A stretch of 64,000 bases of DNA from Alnus glutinosa (taxonomy: Eukaryota; Streptophyta; Magnoliopsida; Fagales; Betulaceae), in the NCBI RefSeq assembly GCF_958979055.1, contig NC_084888.1:37343804-37407803 (forward strand). Direction: 5' to 3'. Shown here one piece after another: positions 1 through 13,174 of the stretch (position 1 is its first letter; each line of letters opens with the position of its first letter). The position numbers were made by a program, and so were the translations under genes. A model generated the notes under the pieces. The model ran no database searches, was not told the origin of the DNA, and saw only the letters and a program-made list of their open reading frames with translations.

Positions 1-988
1 ACGCGCGTGGAAACATTTTTATGCCTGGATCAGGTCGGTTTCTCCTTGAGAGATTATTCGAAGAAAATGGTAGCTGAAAAAAAAAAAGGTGTAAAAAAGC
101 ATTTGATTCCCAAAACATTAAGACTTGAGGGGTTTAATTAATCCCTCTACTGAGGCCTGAGGGTATCTCAAATAGTAGTAAAGTTTCATAAAGAAAGAAT
201 CAAATCCCATTAGATGGTTTACATGCATCCGCCCGCATCTTGCATTGGACGAGCTTTCAGAAAAATCATCAATTTCAAGTTTTTAAACGCAACAAAAGAG
301 TTCGGAGAGCTTTTTAATCTTCCAAACGAATATTTTTTGATTTGGAATAAATTTTTTAGAGTTAAAAGCATTTTTAAACTCTTACACGCAATCTCAAATA
401 AGCTCTTTTTTGCAATCCCAACCAATATTTAGGTCATGCACCACTAATTGGTTTTTCACTACTTTAAGTACTTGTTAATTAATAACTAAAATTTTGAACA
501 TTCTGGATTTCAATTTTCCATTATGTTGTAATGTGAAATGTAATTAATATAATAATTTAAAAATGTGCGTGAGAATCACATGCTTTAATGATAAATATAA
601 AATAAACCTAAATGAAACCCCAATTTAGATAAAATCTCTATTTAATTTTTTTTTAAAAAAAAATAAAAATTGTAAAATATCATGCCATGAAAGTAGTTAA
701 AATTTTTGTTTATTTTTTGAGTTGTGATAGGCAAATAATTTCTGTTGTTAAATCAATTGAAATGGAAGATTATCCTAATTCTGAGTGGTCCAATCATATA
801 ATTAGTATTAATCAAATGCTGTTATCTGCAGACGGGACCCGCAAATTAACCACGTGATACGCATCATTTATTTTTCTTGTATTATCGTCCATCTATGATC
901 TACCAATTATTTGCTTCACCTTTTTGACTTTCCTTCCCCCAGCAGAATGGCAGAATCTCAGCACTACTTCCCTTCATGAAACAGCATT
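1..988. other. Intergenic, no gene recognised
   Basis: AT-rich sequence upstream of the first gene. The short open frames at 214-432 (+) and 219-425 (-) overlap on opposite strands and resemble nothing I know. A G-box core CACGTG lies at 851-856, about 200 nt before the ATG of the next gene, and could be part of its promoter. Confidence 0.5.
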
Positions 989-998
989 TATATATATA
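989..998 (+). promoter_or_regulatory. Putative TATA box of the 496-aa gene
   Basis: The sequence TATATATACA lies 51 nt before the chosen ATG at 1049. Its position suits a plant core promoter with a very short 5' UTR. Inferred from position and sequence only. Confidence 0.4.
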
Positions 999-1048
999 CA
1001 TATGCAGGTTATCTTCAGAAGTCATTGCAAACCAAGGAAGAGACTATC

Positions 1049-2752
1049 ATGGCTGCTTCTTGTGCCTTTCCTGATATATTTTGCTGGGTTCAGAACCTTC
1101 CACCAATCACTGAATGGAGAAAAAACTCCACGTCTCTGTGCATATATTTTTCAAGTTCATCCCAACCATCCCTCAATCTCTCCATAGCCAAAAATAACCA
1201 AGACTCAACACTCTGTTTTTCTATCATTGCAGATTTCAATCTCCCTGTCGCTCTTTGGACCTCAAAACCATTCAAGCTCGGTTCCAAATCCATAAAGCTG
1301 ATAGATGAGGAAACCATGTCCAATATCTTGGTTAATTTCATTGAAGATGTCCTTCTTTATGGCTCAAACAAGAACAACTCCTTCCTCAAGCTCCCTCGAC
1401 TAGATTCCATGTCCAACTTCAAAGACATGTTCAATTTCGCGTTTCTCACTCTAGCATTCCTCATCTGCATCTATGAAGCTCCGGCAGATCTTCGTTCAGG
1501 ATGTCTTAATGCTCTTAAGACTCACCTGGCAAATTGTCAGTCAAGACAAGCAACAAAGCTGCTCATGAAACTCTTAGGATCTAATTTAGAAGAGCAATGG
1601 ATGCGGTCCCTGAACCTTGCCATTACTAATTGGACTAAAGAGCTCCAAGCCACCCACCGCTCCCTCAAAACACCATCTCCCCTGTTCTCTTATGCAATTT
1701 CAACACTTGGGTTGTGGAAGGTTCATCTATATTGTCCTGTCATAGCCATGGATATCGAAAATTCGAGCAATCCTTCCGCTGATGAGCGAATACAATTTTC
1801 TCTAACTTACCACCAACTTGAAGGCGTTGTCCAATTCAATTACAAAGTACAAGTTCAACAGAGTTGGGTTGACGTGATTGTGAACACTGATAACATAAGG
1901 TACGATGATTTTTGTCCCATATTTCAGTTCTAATTTACAGAGAAAAACTAGAATTGTCCCATTATAATTATTAAAAAACAATAAACTTACTATAAAAAAA
2001 AAAAAAACAAAAAAAAACAAAAAAAAAAAAAAAAAACAAAAATAAGCAACTCAAGCTTCTTCTTTTTTGCCTCTATTGCGACCAACTCAGGTTTGTCTTC
2101 CTTTTCGAGCAGGTGTGACGTTATGAGACTTGTGAATGAGACCCTTCTGAAGGAACAAGGAGTTGGGGCAGCGGAAAAGCACTTCCCTTCACGAATTTCC
2201 CTGCAACTTACTCCATCTTTTCAGACAGACATACTGAGCCTTTCAGTGAGCAAGTCATCTGAGAACCCAGCAAGAGAGATTGGCTCTGAAAAAAGTATAG
2301 AAGCAGGATTCGACGCGCCAAACTCCTACTTGGGGCTCAAGGTATCAGCCGGAGAGACCATGACTATGAGCTTGAAGCCTTGGAAGTTTGAGGAATCCGT
2401 CGATGGTTATAGTGCAAACTTTAATTGGTTTCTTCACGATAGCATGGATGGAAGAGAAGTGTTCTCTTCCAAGCCTTCCAAGCTTTCATTGCTTAACCCC
2501 AAGGCTTGGTTTAGAGACCGATACTCAAGCGCATACCGGCCGTTCACAAGGCAAGGAGGAGTGATATTTGCCGGCGACGAGTATGGCGAGAGAGTGTGCT
2601 GGAAGGTGGACAAAAGTGCCTTAGGAAGGACCATGGAGTGGGAGATTCGAGGGTGGATTTGGTTAACATATTTGCCTAACAAATATAAAACATTTTATAC
2701 TGAGACTAGGAGACTGGAATTCAGAGAAATCGTTTATCTTACCATTGGTTAG
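1049..2752 (+). CDS. Plant protein of unknown function, 496 aa, two exons
   Basis: Exons 1049-1899 and 2113-2752 join in phase 2 (AG|G, Arg) across a 213-nt GT-AG intron that contains a long A-rich stretch at 1993-2038. Together they give 496 codons and a stop. The start is the first ATG of the frame, 51 nt after a TATA box. No catalytic motif or named domain was recognised. There is one short hydrophobic stretch (about residues 130-142), several aromatic-rich segments near the C terminus (WEIRGWIWLTYLP), and no clear signal or transit peptide. The uninterrupted frames, clean splice and sensible composition point to a functional gene. It may belong to a conserved but uncharacterised plant family; I cannot assign a role. 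Confidence 0.75.
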
Positions 2753-3547
2753 CTAAGAAAACCACAAGAAATTTGCAGACTAGAATTCAGGCCGGCTTGT
2801 ACTCCCACAAATATTTGCATCCACTTTGTATTTTATTTTTTTTGTCCTTCTATATATTAAGCGAAAAATTAAGTAAGATTTTGAAGGTTCAATCTAACGA
2901 GTAATATTATTTAGTAGACTATTATATAACTGCAATCGAATGAACACTTGTAAAAATAAAAACTAACGATAGATTTTCATTGGAGTAATACTATATACCA
3001 CATTACTATCTTACTATAATGACATGATATTATTCATTTATCATTGATTTTTTTTTTTTTTTAATAATGATTGGTCTAAAAATGAATTGGTAATGTCACG
3101 TTAGTATAATGAGATACTAGTGTGATATATAGCATTACTATTTTCACAATTACATAAATCTCAATTGTATTGTAGTCTATTAATTGTTAATTGTTATGCA
3201 TTATTCAAATTCAATCGGTGTGAATTAATTACATCATATTCTGGAAGCAATTGGGTCCAAATTTTGGAGCGTAGATTAATATAATATGAATGCGGTTTGA
3301 GGTATATATAGCATTACAGCCATTATTACTCCCTCTTAAAAATTTAGAATATAGTAATTCATAAACCCGGCTCACGTAGTCACGTTTCTCGTTAGCGATG
3401 ACTAGAGTCGAAGGCAACAAACGGAGAAAGTTAAGAGAGGGAGGCGGACATTTCGAAGCTCAACCTCTCCCAACTGCACTAAACCAACCAAACTCTCATG
3501 ATAAAAAACCATTTCTCTTCTTCTCGATTTTGCCCCCTCGAATTCAC
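2753..3547. other. Intergenic between the 496-aa gene and BADC
   Basis: Holds the 3' flank of the 496-aa gene, a foldback MITE (2984-3139) and the probable BADC promoter. No further coding sequence was seen. Confidence 0.5.
2984..3139. repeat. Foldback MITE
   Basis: The left end AGTAATACTATATACCACAT is the near reverse complement of the right end at about 3120-3139, and a T-rich/A-rich loop lies in the middle (about 3047-3066). The arms match imperfectly over about 60 bp. A related half-copy lies near 39500-39615. No clear target duplication. Confidence 0.55.
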
Positions 3548-3554
3548 TATAAAT
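3548..3554 (+). promoter_or_regulatory. Putative TATA box of BADC
   Basis: TATAAAT lies 95 nt before the BADC ATG, followed by a CT-rich leader typical of plant housekeeping genes. Inferred. Confidence 0.4.
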
Positions 3555-3648
3555 TTCCTCTCTTATCCCAGATCCTCCATTTTCTTCTTCTTGCTTGTTA
3601 TCCCCCTCGACTTCTCTGTTCCCTTCGACTCGACTCGCTCTCTCTTCC

Positions 3649-6600
3649 ATGGAGTCCTCCGCTGTTCTCCGATCCTTTCACTGTAACTCTCTCTCTCTCT
3701 CTCTCTCTCTCTATTTATATATGTGTGTGTGTGAGGTTTGCTTGATTTGAGCTTGGAGTTGGTTTTCTTGTTTGATTTCGGCTCTGTTTGGTTCGATGAT
3801 AGAATGAGTGGAAAAGGAATTGAAAAATGCCTTATATTGTGAAGGAGAAATTAACAATTTTAAAACATAGTCTTATTTTCGCGAGATTTTTCTCGCATTC
3901 TTTATGAGGAACCAAACTGAGCTTAATTTGTGATTTCAGATCGTATGAGCTTTGCCATGTTATCTATTAGATACAGAACTTCTCGATCTAGCTAAGCCAT
4001 GAGCTCGGCAGTGCCTTAGTGTGTCGCCTTTAGCATTTGTCTCATTTTAGTGTAAAACTTGGATCGGAACAGTGTAAATTTATTCTTTTGTGTTTTTCTT
4101 GAGCTAAGTGAATCTAGATTCCCCCCAAATAACCCCAACATTTTTTGACATTTTGATGGGGGTCTAAGCGCAAAAAAAGAATAATAAAAAAAAAATTACG
4201 GTACTTGTGAGTATATGAATTTATTGGCATTCTTGCGGTTATGATTTTTAACCTGTGAATTGGTGGTGGTGTCCTAGTTGCGAAGTTAAAAATCATAACA
4301 GGAGCTGTGTAGTACAGGAACAACTGCCGTTGTAGTACTAAAGATTTTGTGAACGGAAAGAAATTAAATGTGTAATTTTAGGTGACGAAGCTAGGTCATT
4401 GTTTAATGGCTGCATTTGATGATGCAGGAAACTTGCTTACATGTTCATTTTGGAAGGATAACTCTACAATGGAGTTCTTCAAATCTTAACTATTAATTGT
4501 AGTTAATGGTTCATGATTTTCCATTTCTAAGTTTTCGTTAGGAGAGGAAAGAAAAAACAGTAATGGTGTGATCTCAAAGCTATTGCCTCTTTAGTCACAA
4601 ATGGTTTTGCAAATTCTATTTACTTTAGGATGCTTTTTTATTTGGAAATTAATAATAATAAGCTCTTAGTGAATGCTCCTCTAGTTGATTGCCAACTTCA
4701 CATAGGGAGCTATATAGTATTAACTTTCTTCACAAAGAATATGAGTACAGTTAAGAACAGTAGCTGCCAACTTCAAATAAGAAATCAAACCCTTTCCTGG
4801 TGGGAGGCAAATAAAGAAAATTGTGTAAGTTTGCATGTGCCCCTTTAAAAAAAAAAAATAGTATGCTTTTGGTGCCTAAAATGGTTTTCTCCTTCAAACG
4901 CAGAAATTCTAGCTGACATCTATAGAATCCACGTGTAATTTATCCTTTGCCAAAGTATTATTGTGACAGTTTGTTAGTTTCATTGACTTTCATGAGGTGG
5001 TCTTTAACTCATTACAAGTCAATCAGTTTCTCTTTTCTTCCTTTCTTTCTTTCTCTTTTTCTCTTCTTTTAATATAAATCTAGCACTTGAATTTTGTGTC
5101 TTTCTTGCATTACTTTATAGTCATCTATCAGTTATATAGTCATGTTTGTATAATGCTTTTCCCTTTACGCTGCAAACTTCAAACTATTGAGCTGTTACGA
5201 TAGCTCAATCTGCACGTAACACTTGCATGGCTCTGTTGAATTCCAGATTCTGGAGGGAGGACATCACATGTGCGATCCTTACTTGAGAAACCTGGTTGGG
5301 TAGCTGTATATAATGCCAACTGGACCATTCCAAGTAAATTCTGCTCTCAAGGTGTGGCGGTTAATGGGAAGCTCGTATATTCATCAACAAAGCGGAAGGG
5401 GGTGATGGCATCATCTGCAAAGACATCTGAAGCTACCGAAACATCTAAGTCTGATGGTGAGGTTATTTCTTTATGGCCAAGAATGCTGTAGAGTTCTACA
5501 GAATCTGTATTCTTGATATTCTCTGGTTATAGCAGACATGAAATAGAAAAGTACAGGCTTAGGAGTTGTATAATAAGATACACAATCATGCTTCAGTTTC
5601 AGAACTTGTGTGATCTTGGCTATAAAAGTGGCACAGAAATTTTGTAATTTTTCCTCAACAGTGGTTGTTATTATGCTTAACAAAAAAGAAAAGAAAAATT
5701 AGAGAACAGATGCCAATATGTCCATTTTTTATTATCTTTATTCATTCATCCTACGTTCTTCTCTGCATACATATGGGGTATTGTGACTATTGTCTGATTG
5801 CAATTTCACTGTGTTTCTACTAAAGGTAATAGTTATCATTGAGAAATCTGGTTGCATTTGGGATTTTGTCTTCTTCAAACATGATACTGCCATTCTGCTT
5901 ATTGACGTTCATGGTATTCATGAAAACAAGATGATTTGAAGATTCTTTTGCATAGCTATATGGTTTTTGAATATGTCATATTTAATTGTCTGAGTTTATC
6001 TGTTATCTTTGCATCCTAAAACTGAATGGTTATGATGTGACAGTTTCAACAGATAGCATTACCCGAGGCTCATTGAAGAAGAAAACACCATTCAATGCTA
6101 CTTTTCCTAATGGATTTGAGGTGACAATATCTCTTTGAATTCTACTAGCTTTCCCGCTCCATTTGTTTATCTGTTGATGTAGTGTTAAAGTTGATTAGCG
6201 ATAGATCTACAGAAACTAGCTTTAATATTACCTTTTTTTTCTCCTTTAGAAAAACATATACCTTTTTGTTTTACTGCTAAGCTGTCCGAATTTTTTTGGA
6301 AAAAGTCATTTTTGTTAATTGCTATTTTCATTCATGCTTTGATGCATGAAGCTCAAATGCTTCTAAGCTTATTGAGGTTGATATATAATGAACTCCTCTG
6401 TGATGATTTCTATTCTTGTACATACCATGTCTGTTTAAATCTCATATATAAGTTTTTTCCAAGGCTGAATTTAAACTCCAGCAAATCTTCAATGCTGAAA
6501 ACACATGCTCAGCACTCTGCCTTGGTCTGTCTTTCATAACTACTCTTCCTAAACTATGTTCATGGTTGTTTTTTTACTTGTCGTCTCTTGGTTGTGTTTC

Positions 6601-8888
6601 TCACATTTTTCTTGATTGACATCGATTAGGAATCTTGCTACCTTCATGTTTTGCATTCTTTCCTTCTGTTTTATGATGTAACTGAGTTGCTTATTTTATT
6701 TTATATTATTTTTTATATCAGGCACTCGTGCTAGAGGTCTGTGACGAGACTGAAATTGCTGAGCTGAAACTAAAGGTGAAATTCTATACCCTTGTTTAAG
6801 TAGCTGGCTTTCTTTCTTTTAATTCTTTTTAATCGTGTATTTGAAAAATTCATTAAACCAGTTAGTGTCAGAAAGGTGCTGGCAACTCAAAATATCCTAC
6901 GAGGAAATTTTAATAGGCTCCTTTGAACAAACAATGGATGTTGTGCATAAAGGAAGCCTAAGATATCATGGATGGCAGGGGCATATAGTTAATGCACCTA
7001 TGAATGTTATGTCAAATACTTTTACTGGTGTTAGAGTTAACCTAATCGGAAATCAATTATCCCCTTGTCTGTAACATGTTGGGCCTCAGATCATTGCTAG
7101 TTGAGGCTTTCAGTTGCATGAATGTATAGGATGTTTACTTCATTATCTTCTATGAAAACTGGTTATATGTTGCTCTTTGATAGGTTGGAGAATTTGAAAT
7201 GCATCTGAAGCGGAACATTGGAGCCATGAAAACTCCCATGTCTGGAATTTCACCAATGACACCGCCACCTATTCCAACAGAACCCATGGTTGAATCAGCA
7301 CCTGCTTCCCCACCACCATCACCACCAAAAGCTTCCAATCCATTTGCGAATGTCCCCATAGAGAAGTCCTCAAAGTTAGCAGCCTTAGAGGCTTCTGGAT
7401 CCAATGCATATCTCCTAGTATCATCTCCTACGGTAAGTGGTGGTCTTATGTCGTGTGGACCACTTTTCATGTTTTATTTTTATTGTTTTGGGATAACATA
7501 TATCATGTACTCTCTGCTATCACCTTTTGCTGTTAGGTTGGTTCATTTCGTAGGGGCAGAACAGTGAAAGGGAAGAAGCAACCTCCTATCTGTAAAGAGG
7601 TATCTGTGCATGCATATATTTCGTCTGTCTAATATTTTTGTAGGTCTAAAAGTTGTCAAATTAATTTGTAGCGAACAAGAGGGAGAAACACCACCTTGGC
7701 TAGAAATCATAATTGGCTTTTCTTGATTTTGGGATTTACAGGGTGATTTGATAAAAGAAGGACAAGTAATTGGATATTTGGATCAGTTTGGCACTGAACT
7801 TCCTGTGAAGGTGAATACTCTTGTTTCAGTTTCTTTAATCATGGAGATTTATTCATGATAAATGCTTATAATGATGATTTTTATTGGTATCTTGAGCAGT
7901 CGGATAAGGCTGGAGAAATCTTAAAGATCCTATTTGATGATGGAGGTAAAACGTCCTTAATTTTTTTTTTTTAGAAATTTATTATTTTTTAATTGACTTG
8001 AATCACATCGCATAAAGGTTAAATTATTGGGGATTTTAGTTTGACTCTGTAAGGAAGATGGGTACCATTATGTAGCCCAGCAGGATCTAAGTACATCCAC
8101 CATGGGTGCCACCAGGAGACATAAGCCAAGAACAACTATGATAGTTTCATCTAATCCATCATCCTTTTGGTATCTTGGTCTTCCGAACATTCAGGATGAA
8201 TATGGACAATGAATATAAAACTTAGATTTGTTAACATGACTGATAAAATATTAATACACCTACAAATAATGATATATTCCTTCCCTCCTATCTTCGCTGA
8301 CATTGTGCATTGTTCATGATATGTGAATTGATACCATTCTAAGGTGCAATCATAGAGGTTTACCAGGTTCATTATAATTCTTGATGATCATCAGTCAGTG
8401 GTGTTATAATTTGTCCTGAAATTGCCAACAGACGGTGTTAACTGAATGGAAAAGTATCTTCAGGCCATTTCACGATCAGTATTTTATTTTTGTTTTACCT
8501 AACAGTGTATATGATGCTACGTCATTTAAAAAATTTAAATGATGTGGCAGTATATTCACCATATGACATCATGTACACAGTATTAGATAAAATTTCGACC
8601 ATGAAATAGTTTCTGTCGTATGGTTACACTATTGTGTCTAGCCATTAAGAAAAGGCATTGGTAAATAAGGTTGAGTCAGTGAAATGAATAGAGAATTTCC
8701 AGGATTTATTTAGGATCTCAAAATAATGCACCAAAAAGTCGGTGAATGTGTGTTGGTACAACATGAGCAGCCGTAATGACTCTCTTAACCGTTTGATTTC
8801 AACTGTATATGGTTTGCACTTTGCAGAAGCTGTCGGTTATGGAGACCCACTTATTGCTGTCTTGCCATCATTTCATGGTATCCAGTGA
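3649..8888 (+). CDS. BADC: Biotin/lipoyl attachment domain-containing protein (BADC), plastid ACCase regulator
   Basis: Nine exons: 3649-3682, 5247-5456, 6044-6120, 6722-6775, 7184-7432, 7537-7599, 7742-7810, 7900-7945 and 8827-8888. They encode 287 aa with all phases consistent. Residues 1 to about 60 are Ser/Arg-rich and fit a chloroplast transit peptide. A central segment is followed by a Pro-rich linker (about 150-175), as in the biotin carrier subunit BCCP, then a biotinyl-like domain (about 210-287) ending IAVLPSFHGIQ. The biotin-accepting MKM motif of BCCP is replaced by LDQF (residues 242-245), so the protein cannot be biotinylated. That is the defining trait of BADC proteins, which bind BCCP and inhibit plastid heteromeric acetyl-CoA carboxylase, the first committed step of fatty-acid synthesis. 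Nearest Arabidopsis relatives are BADC1-3. The ATG is the first after the TATA box. Confidence 0.93.
3687..3712. repeat. (CT)n microsatellite in BADC intron 1
   Basis: About 13 uninterrupted CT units directly after the first donor site. Confidence 0.9.
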
Positions 8889-11220
8889 GCTCTCCCCTGT
8901 CTTGCCATCGTTTGCCTCTTCTTAAGTAGGGCACGTAAAGCATAGTTGGTGATTGACATCTCTTGTGAGTTGAATTGGGTGTAGATCCGGGAATGTTTGT
9001 TTAAGCATTATAATATTGAGAAAGTGGGTTGTTTTCTTAGGACTATGTTTCCTGTATTTTTTTAATCTGCATATGGAGGCATGTCGTTCAGCTTAAAAAC
9101 CATGAGGATGCTTCATTAAATTAGGTTTCGACCCTGTGTGACATTGTGACAATAAAAATCCATACAAAACTGTCATTTTCTGGAAATTGCCAGATATTTT
9201 TCAGCCTGATTGGTTTAACAGTTTCAAAATGTGTGGTTTGAAAAATAGTGATTTCAAAATGCCATTAATGAAAATTTGATTTTTAAAAATACAGTTTAGT
9301 GTTTAGTAAAGTCATGATCATCCTTTGAAATTGTTGTTTGGCTATTAAAATTGTGATTTTTTAAAATGCACTCCATTTCTTGCAATTAAAAATACATTCC
9401 TAAGCTGGACACTTTTTTCCGATTTTATTTAAAAATGTAACCGAATAGACTGTTCATGTGACATGCTGCTCAATCTCCTCAATGGTCAAACCACCAACAG
9501 TCTCAACAAATATTCCCCACAAGCTCTCATTGCAATTCATAATATCCAATTGGAGATATCATTGCAACAAAATCTTAATAACCAGCCATTTTGTTTTTAG
9601 TCGGCATGAAACAAGCCTCCCAAAGGCACTAGAATAATCAAGTGATCAACCTTTGTCAAGTGGTTCAATAAAGAAGTAATATACGGACCTAAGTCTCGGG
9701 GCGGATAAACTTTCTCCAATTCTATCTATAAAAATGGCATACATTTTTTTACATGTAAAAAACATATGCTTTTAAATAGTATGTGTTTTTCATGTCTTTT
9801 TAATAAAATTTCTTTCAAATTTATACTTGCAATTAATAAAGCATGTGCTTCTCATAGAGTAATTATAAATGTCATATATGTTCCTTTTTTGCCCTTCTAA
9901 TAATGGTATGCCTTTTAAAATAACCATTGGACTTGTAATTCATCATTATTGAATTTTGATCAAATAGTAATTTTAAAAACCACATCATTATTAAAGGGAC
10001 ATAAGTATAACGTTTAGAATTACTCGCTTCTCACATGCAAAAAGACTAATGTCATTTTTATAGATTGGGTTGAACGAAGTTCCTTCAGCCCAGTTTGAAC
10101 GAAATCTTTGTCCTTCCTCCAAACTGAGTTGAAGGAACTTCCTCCAACTCTATTTATAAAAAACACTTTCTATTTTTTTTAATAACAATGACAAAGTTGA
10201 AAAGAATTTTATTTAAAAAAACATATGCATTCGCATACTAATAAAAAAATGAACACATACCATTTTTATAGATTAGGTTGAAGGAAGTTGCCCAATGAAT
10301 TTTATTTAAAAAAAACATATGCATCTCACATGCTACTAAAAAATGGACACATCATTTTTGTAGATTAGGTTGAAAGAAGTTGCCCCAACCGAGTTAGGAA
10401 GAAATCTACCTCTATTGAAAAATTTGATTTTAAAAGATGCAATTTTAAGTGTTTAGCAAAATTAATCTTTAAAATCGCGATTTTTTTTAAAAATAAAAAA
10501 TAATAAAACGCTCTTGCCACCCCTAACCGTTGTTTGCGGCCGGCCAATCCATCCCCTTGAGGTGGCGAAGCCACCTCCAACACCTAGGGGTAGTTCATGG
10601 CCACCCAAGAACCATTGATCAATTTTTAATAGTTTGATGAGACATTGTAGCAATCTAAAGTTTGGGGACATTGTCAATAATGTAGTAGTTTGAGGTGAAA
10701 ATATGAACTTTTTCGCTTGTTATTTTCAGTAAAGTAGGGATTTATAATGAAATCGAACTATTGACAAGCAGCATCAAATGTCTAGAATATTAACTACAGT
10801 ACTAGACTTCTATTTGTAACAGCTCAACATCGGGGTACAGTATTATACAAAAAAGAGGGCTAAATCTAGGCCTGTTCCATCTCAGGCTTGTATGGTATGC
10901 TTAATCCAGGTTTTTGTATGTTACTGAAGAGAGTACAAGGCTCTTACCTTTTTAAGGGTTAGTAACAAAACTTAAGATTTAGCTTGGATCCAGTTTCAGT
11001 TAGAATTGAACCTATTAAGATTGAGACATGTGCCCTTTGTGTCCAGTTATGGGATACACGGTACACGTCTCAATTCCTGTAGGTCCAATTTCAACTCGAA
11101 CGGAACCAAAGCCAAAACCCAAGTGTTAATAGACCACTACTCTAAAACATGAACACCATAGACAGATGTACAATATTGAAAATTTGTACAAGAGAACCTG
11201 CTGTTCTACACTCCCTGACA
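8889..11220. other. Intergenic between convergent BADC and DCD-Kelch genes
   Basis: The two genes face each other tail to tail. The gap is AT-rich and repeat-derived. A related segment occurs in direct orientation near 9275-9330 and 10415-10470. A GC-rich island with GCCACC/GGTGGC palindromes lies at about 10515-10605. No coding sequence was recognised. Confidence 0.5.
10050..10410. repeat. Degenerate tandem repeat, unit about 90-200 bp
   Basis: The phrase 'tttttatagattaggttgaa' and close variants recur at about 10057, 10265 and 10353, each preceded by a 'catatgc...ctaataaaaaa' type lead-in. An imperfect repeat with no coding content. Confidence 0.55.
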
Positions 11221-12329
11221 TCACAAGACAACGGCAGAGAAGAAGCATCTTTTCCCAACGCCTTTAAGATTTGTCAACTGCCATCCGTGTCCCTCCTTGT
11301 AACATTCCACCTATCATCATATGAAAGAAGACTTACAAAGAAAGAAGGATGCTAAAGAACCCCTCATGTCCAAGGAAATTTTTTGAAAGATGAGCCTAGC
11401 CATGTGAATTTGCATACCGTGTCCAATATGGAGTTTTCGTTCAATCCCCCGATGACATATATAGAATCTGCTATTACAGCGGCACCAGAATAACTCCTTG
11501 ATTCATTCAAGGATTCCCCCATCATCCATGAACTGACACGAGGGTCAAAGACCTCAACAGATGAAACTATCCCATTTCCATCATGGCCGCCAATAGCATA
11601 TCTGCAAAGAAAAATTTCCATAGTATAATGACCTCTTTGGATACTAAAAGACAAACACATAAAAAGTTTTTATGGTGAAATCCTCTCTCTTTTTTGTTTT
11701 TCTTTTCAAAAGTTGCATATTTATACAGCCATTTAAAGATTTTTCAGAAGTTACAAAAACAAATTAGGGTATCTATCTTTTAAAAGTGTTAATTTAGTGT
11801 ATCCATCTTTCAATTTTTTTCAATTTCAACCCTCAGTTAAAATTTTCCATTAAATCCTGTCAAAATTTCTAAAATACCCCTCATTTTTTTTTAGGGGAAA
11901 AAAAAGAAAAAAAAAATTGCAAGGATTTAACAAAATTTGCGAAAATACCCTTTCCTGAATATTTTAAAAAAATTATAATTTTTTTCCCAAAATACCCCTC
12001 CTTTTTTTAGGGAAAAAAAAAAAAAAAAGAAAAAAAATGCAAGGATTTAACAGAATTCGCAAAAATAGTCTTGCCTGAATTTTTGAAAATTTTTATAATT
12101 TCTTTAAAAAAAAAAAAAACACGGGTATTTTGGGAATTTTAATAGAATTTAACGAAAAATTCTATCGAATGATTGAAATTGAAAAAATTTAAAAGATGGA
12201 TACCATAAATTAACACTTTTTAAAGATGAATACCCTAATTGCAAAAGTAATAAAAGATCAGGTTATAAGTGAAGTTCTCTCTTTTAAGTTACAAAATTGC
12301 AGCAAACCTCAATGTGAAAAAACCTACTG

Positions 12330-12365
<36 letters not shown>

Positions 12366-13142
12366 TTAAATAACCTATCCATCCATGCAGAATACCTGGA
12401 ATCAAAATACATTTCAAAGAAAAAAGGTCAACTTACAGTTTGTCATTCAGCACAGCCAATGAATGAGACCCTCTCTTTGTGGACATATTCTCAAGTCTAG
12501 TCCATGATTGTTCTCGAGGATCCAGTCTTTCCACTGATCTGAGACAGTAGAGAAGAATAAGTCAGACAATTAGGAGGAACTTCCAAAGTTCACTTCATGT
12601 CTATAAGAAACTGTGTCATTATTTCAAGTATACAAACCTTTTTTCTTCAACAAAATGTACATTATATCATAATGAGATCAGAAGAATCCACTAATACTAT
12701 CCTTACAGCTGGTAAGTATGGTAGAGACACTTATGAAAGAGAGTTTTCCAAGTCGTCAGTTTTAGAAATCAGAAATTTCTATACTCCTATATTTATGGAT
12801 AAAATGACATGAATCCTGTATAAGCAATTGCAATGCCTACTTTATGCAGGGATAAAAAGTAATTGGGGCATGTGATGTTATTATGGGCATTCACCCATCA
12901 CATTCCAAATGGAAAATGTATAACTGGAGACATTAAAATAAATTTGAGCAAATCCGGTACAAAGCAAACACAAAACCCGAATGATCAGATCGATGCCAAA
13001 TTACTGCTCAAAAAACAAAAGTGAGAGGTTCCTCTGCATTTTACTGAAACCTGATTAGGAAGGGATTCCAAAGTGGTTGGCCCAAGAATAAAATTTTTTG
13101 GGACTAAAGAAATATGTCCACACCAATAATATCCCCTCAAAC

Positions 13143-13174
<32 letters not shown>

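Noticed and set aside
11364-11417. Read-through end of the DCD-Kelch gene at the TGA at 11364
   Set aside because: A further intron leads to an exon (11310-11221) that completes the last Kelch blade (VECYKEGHGWQ), as expected for the family.
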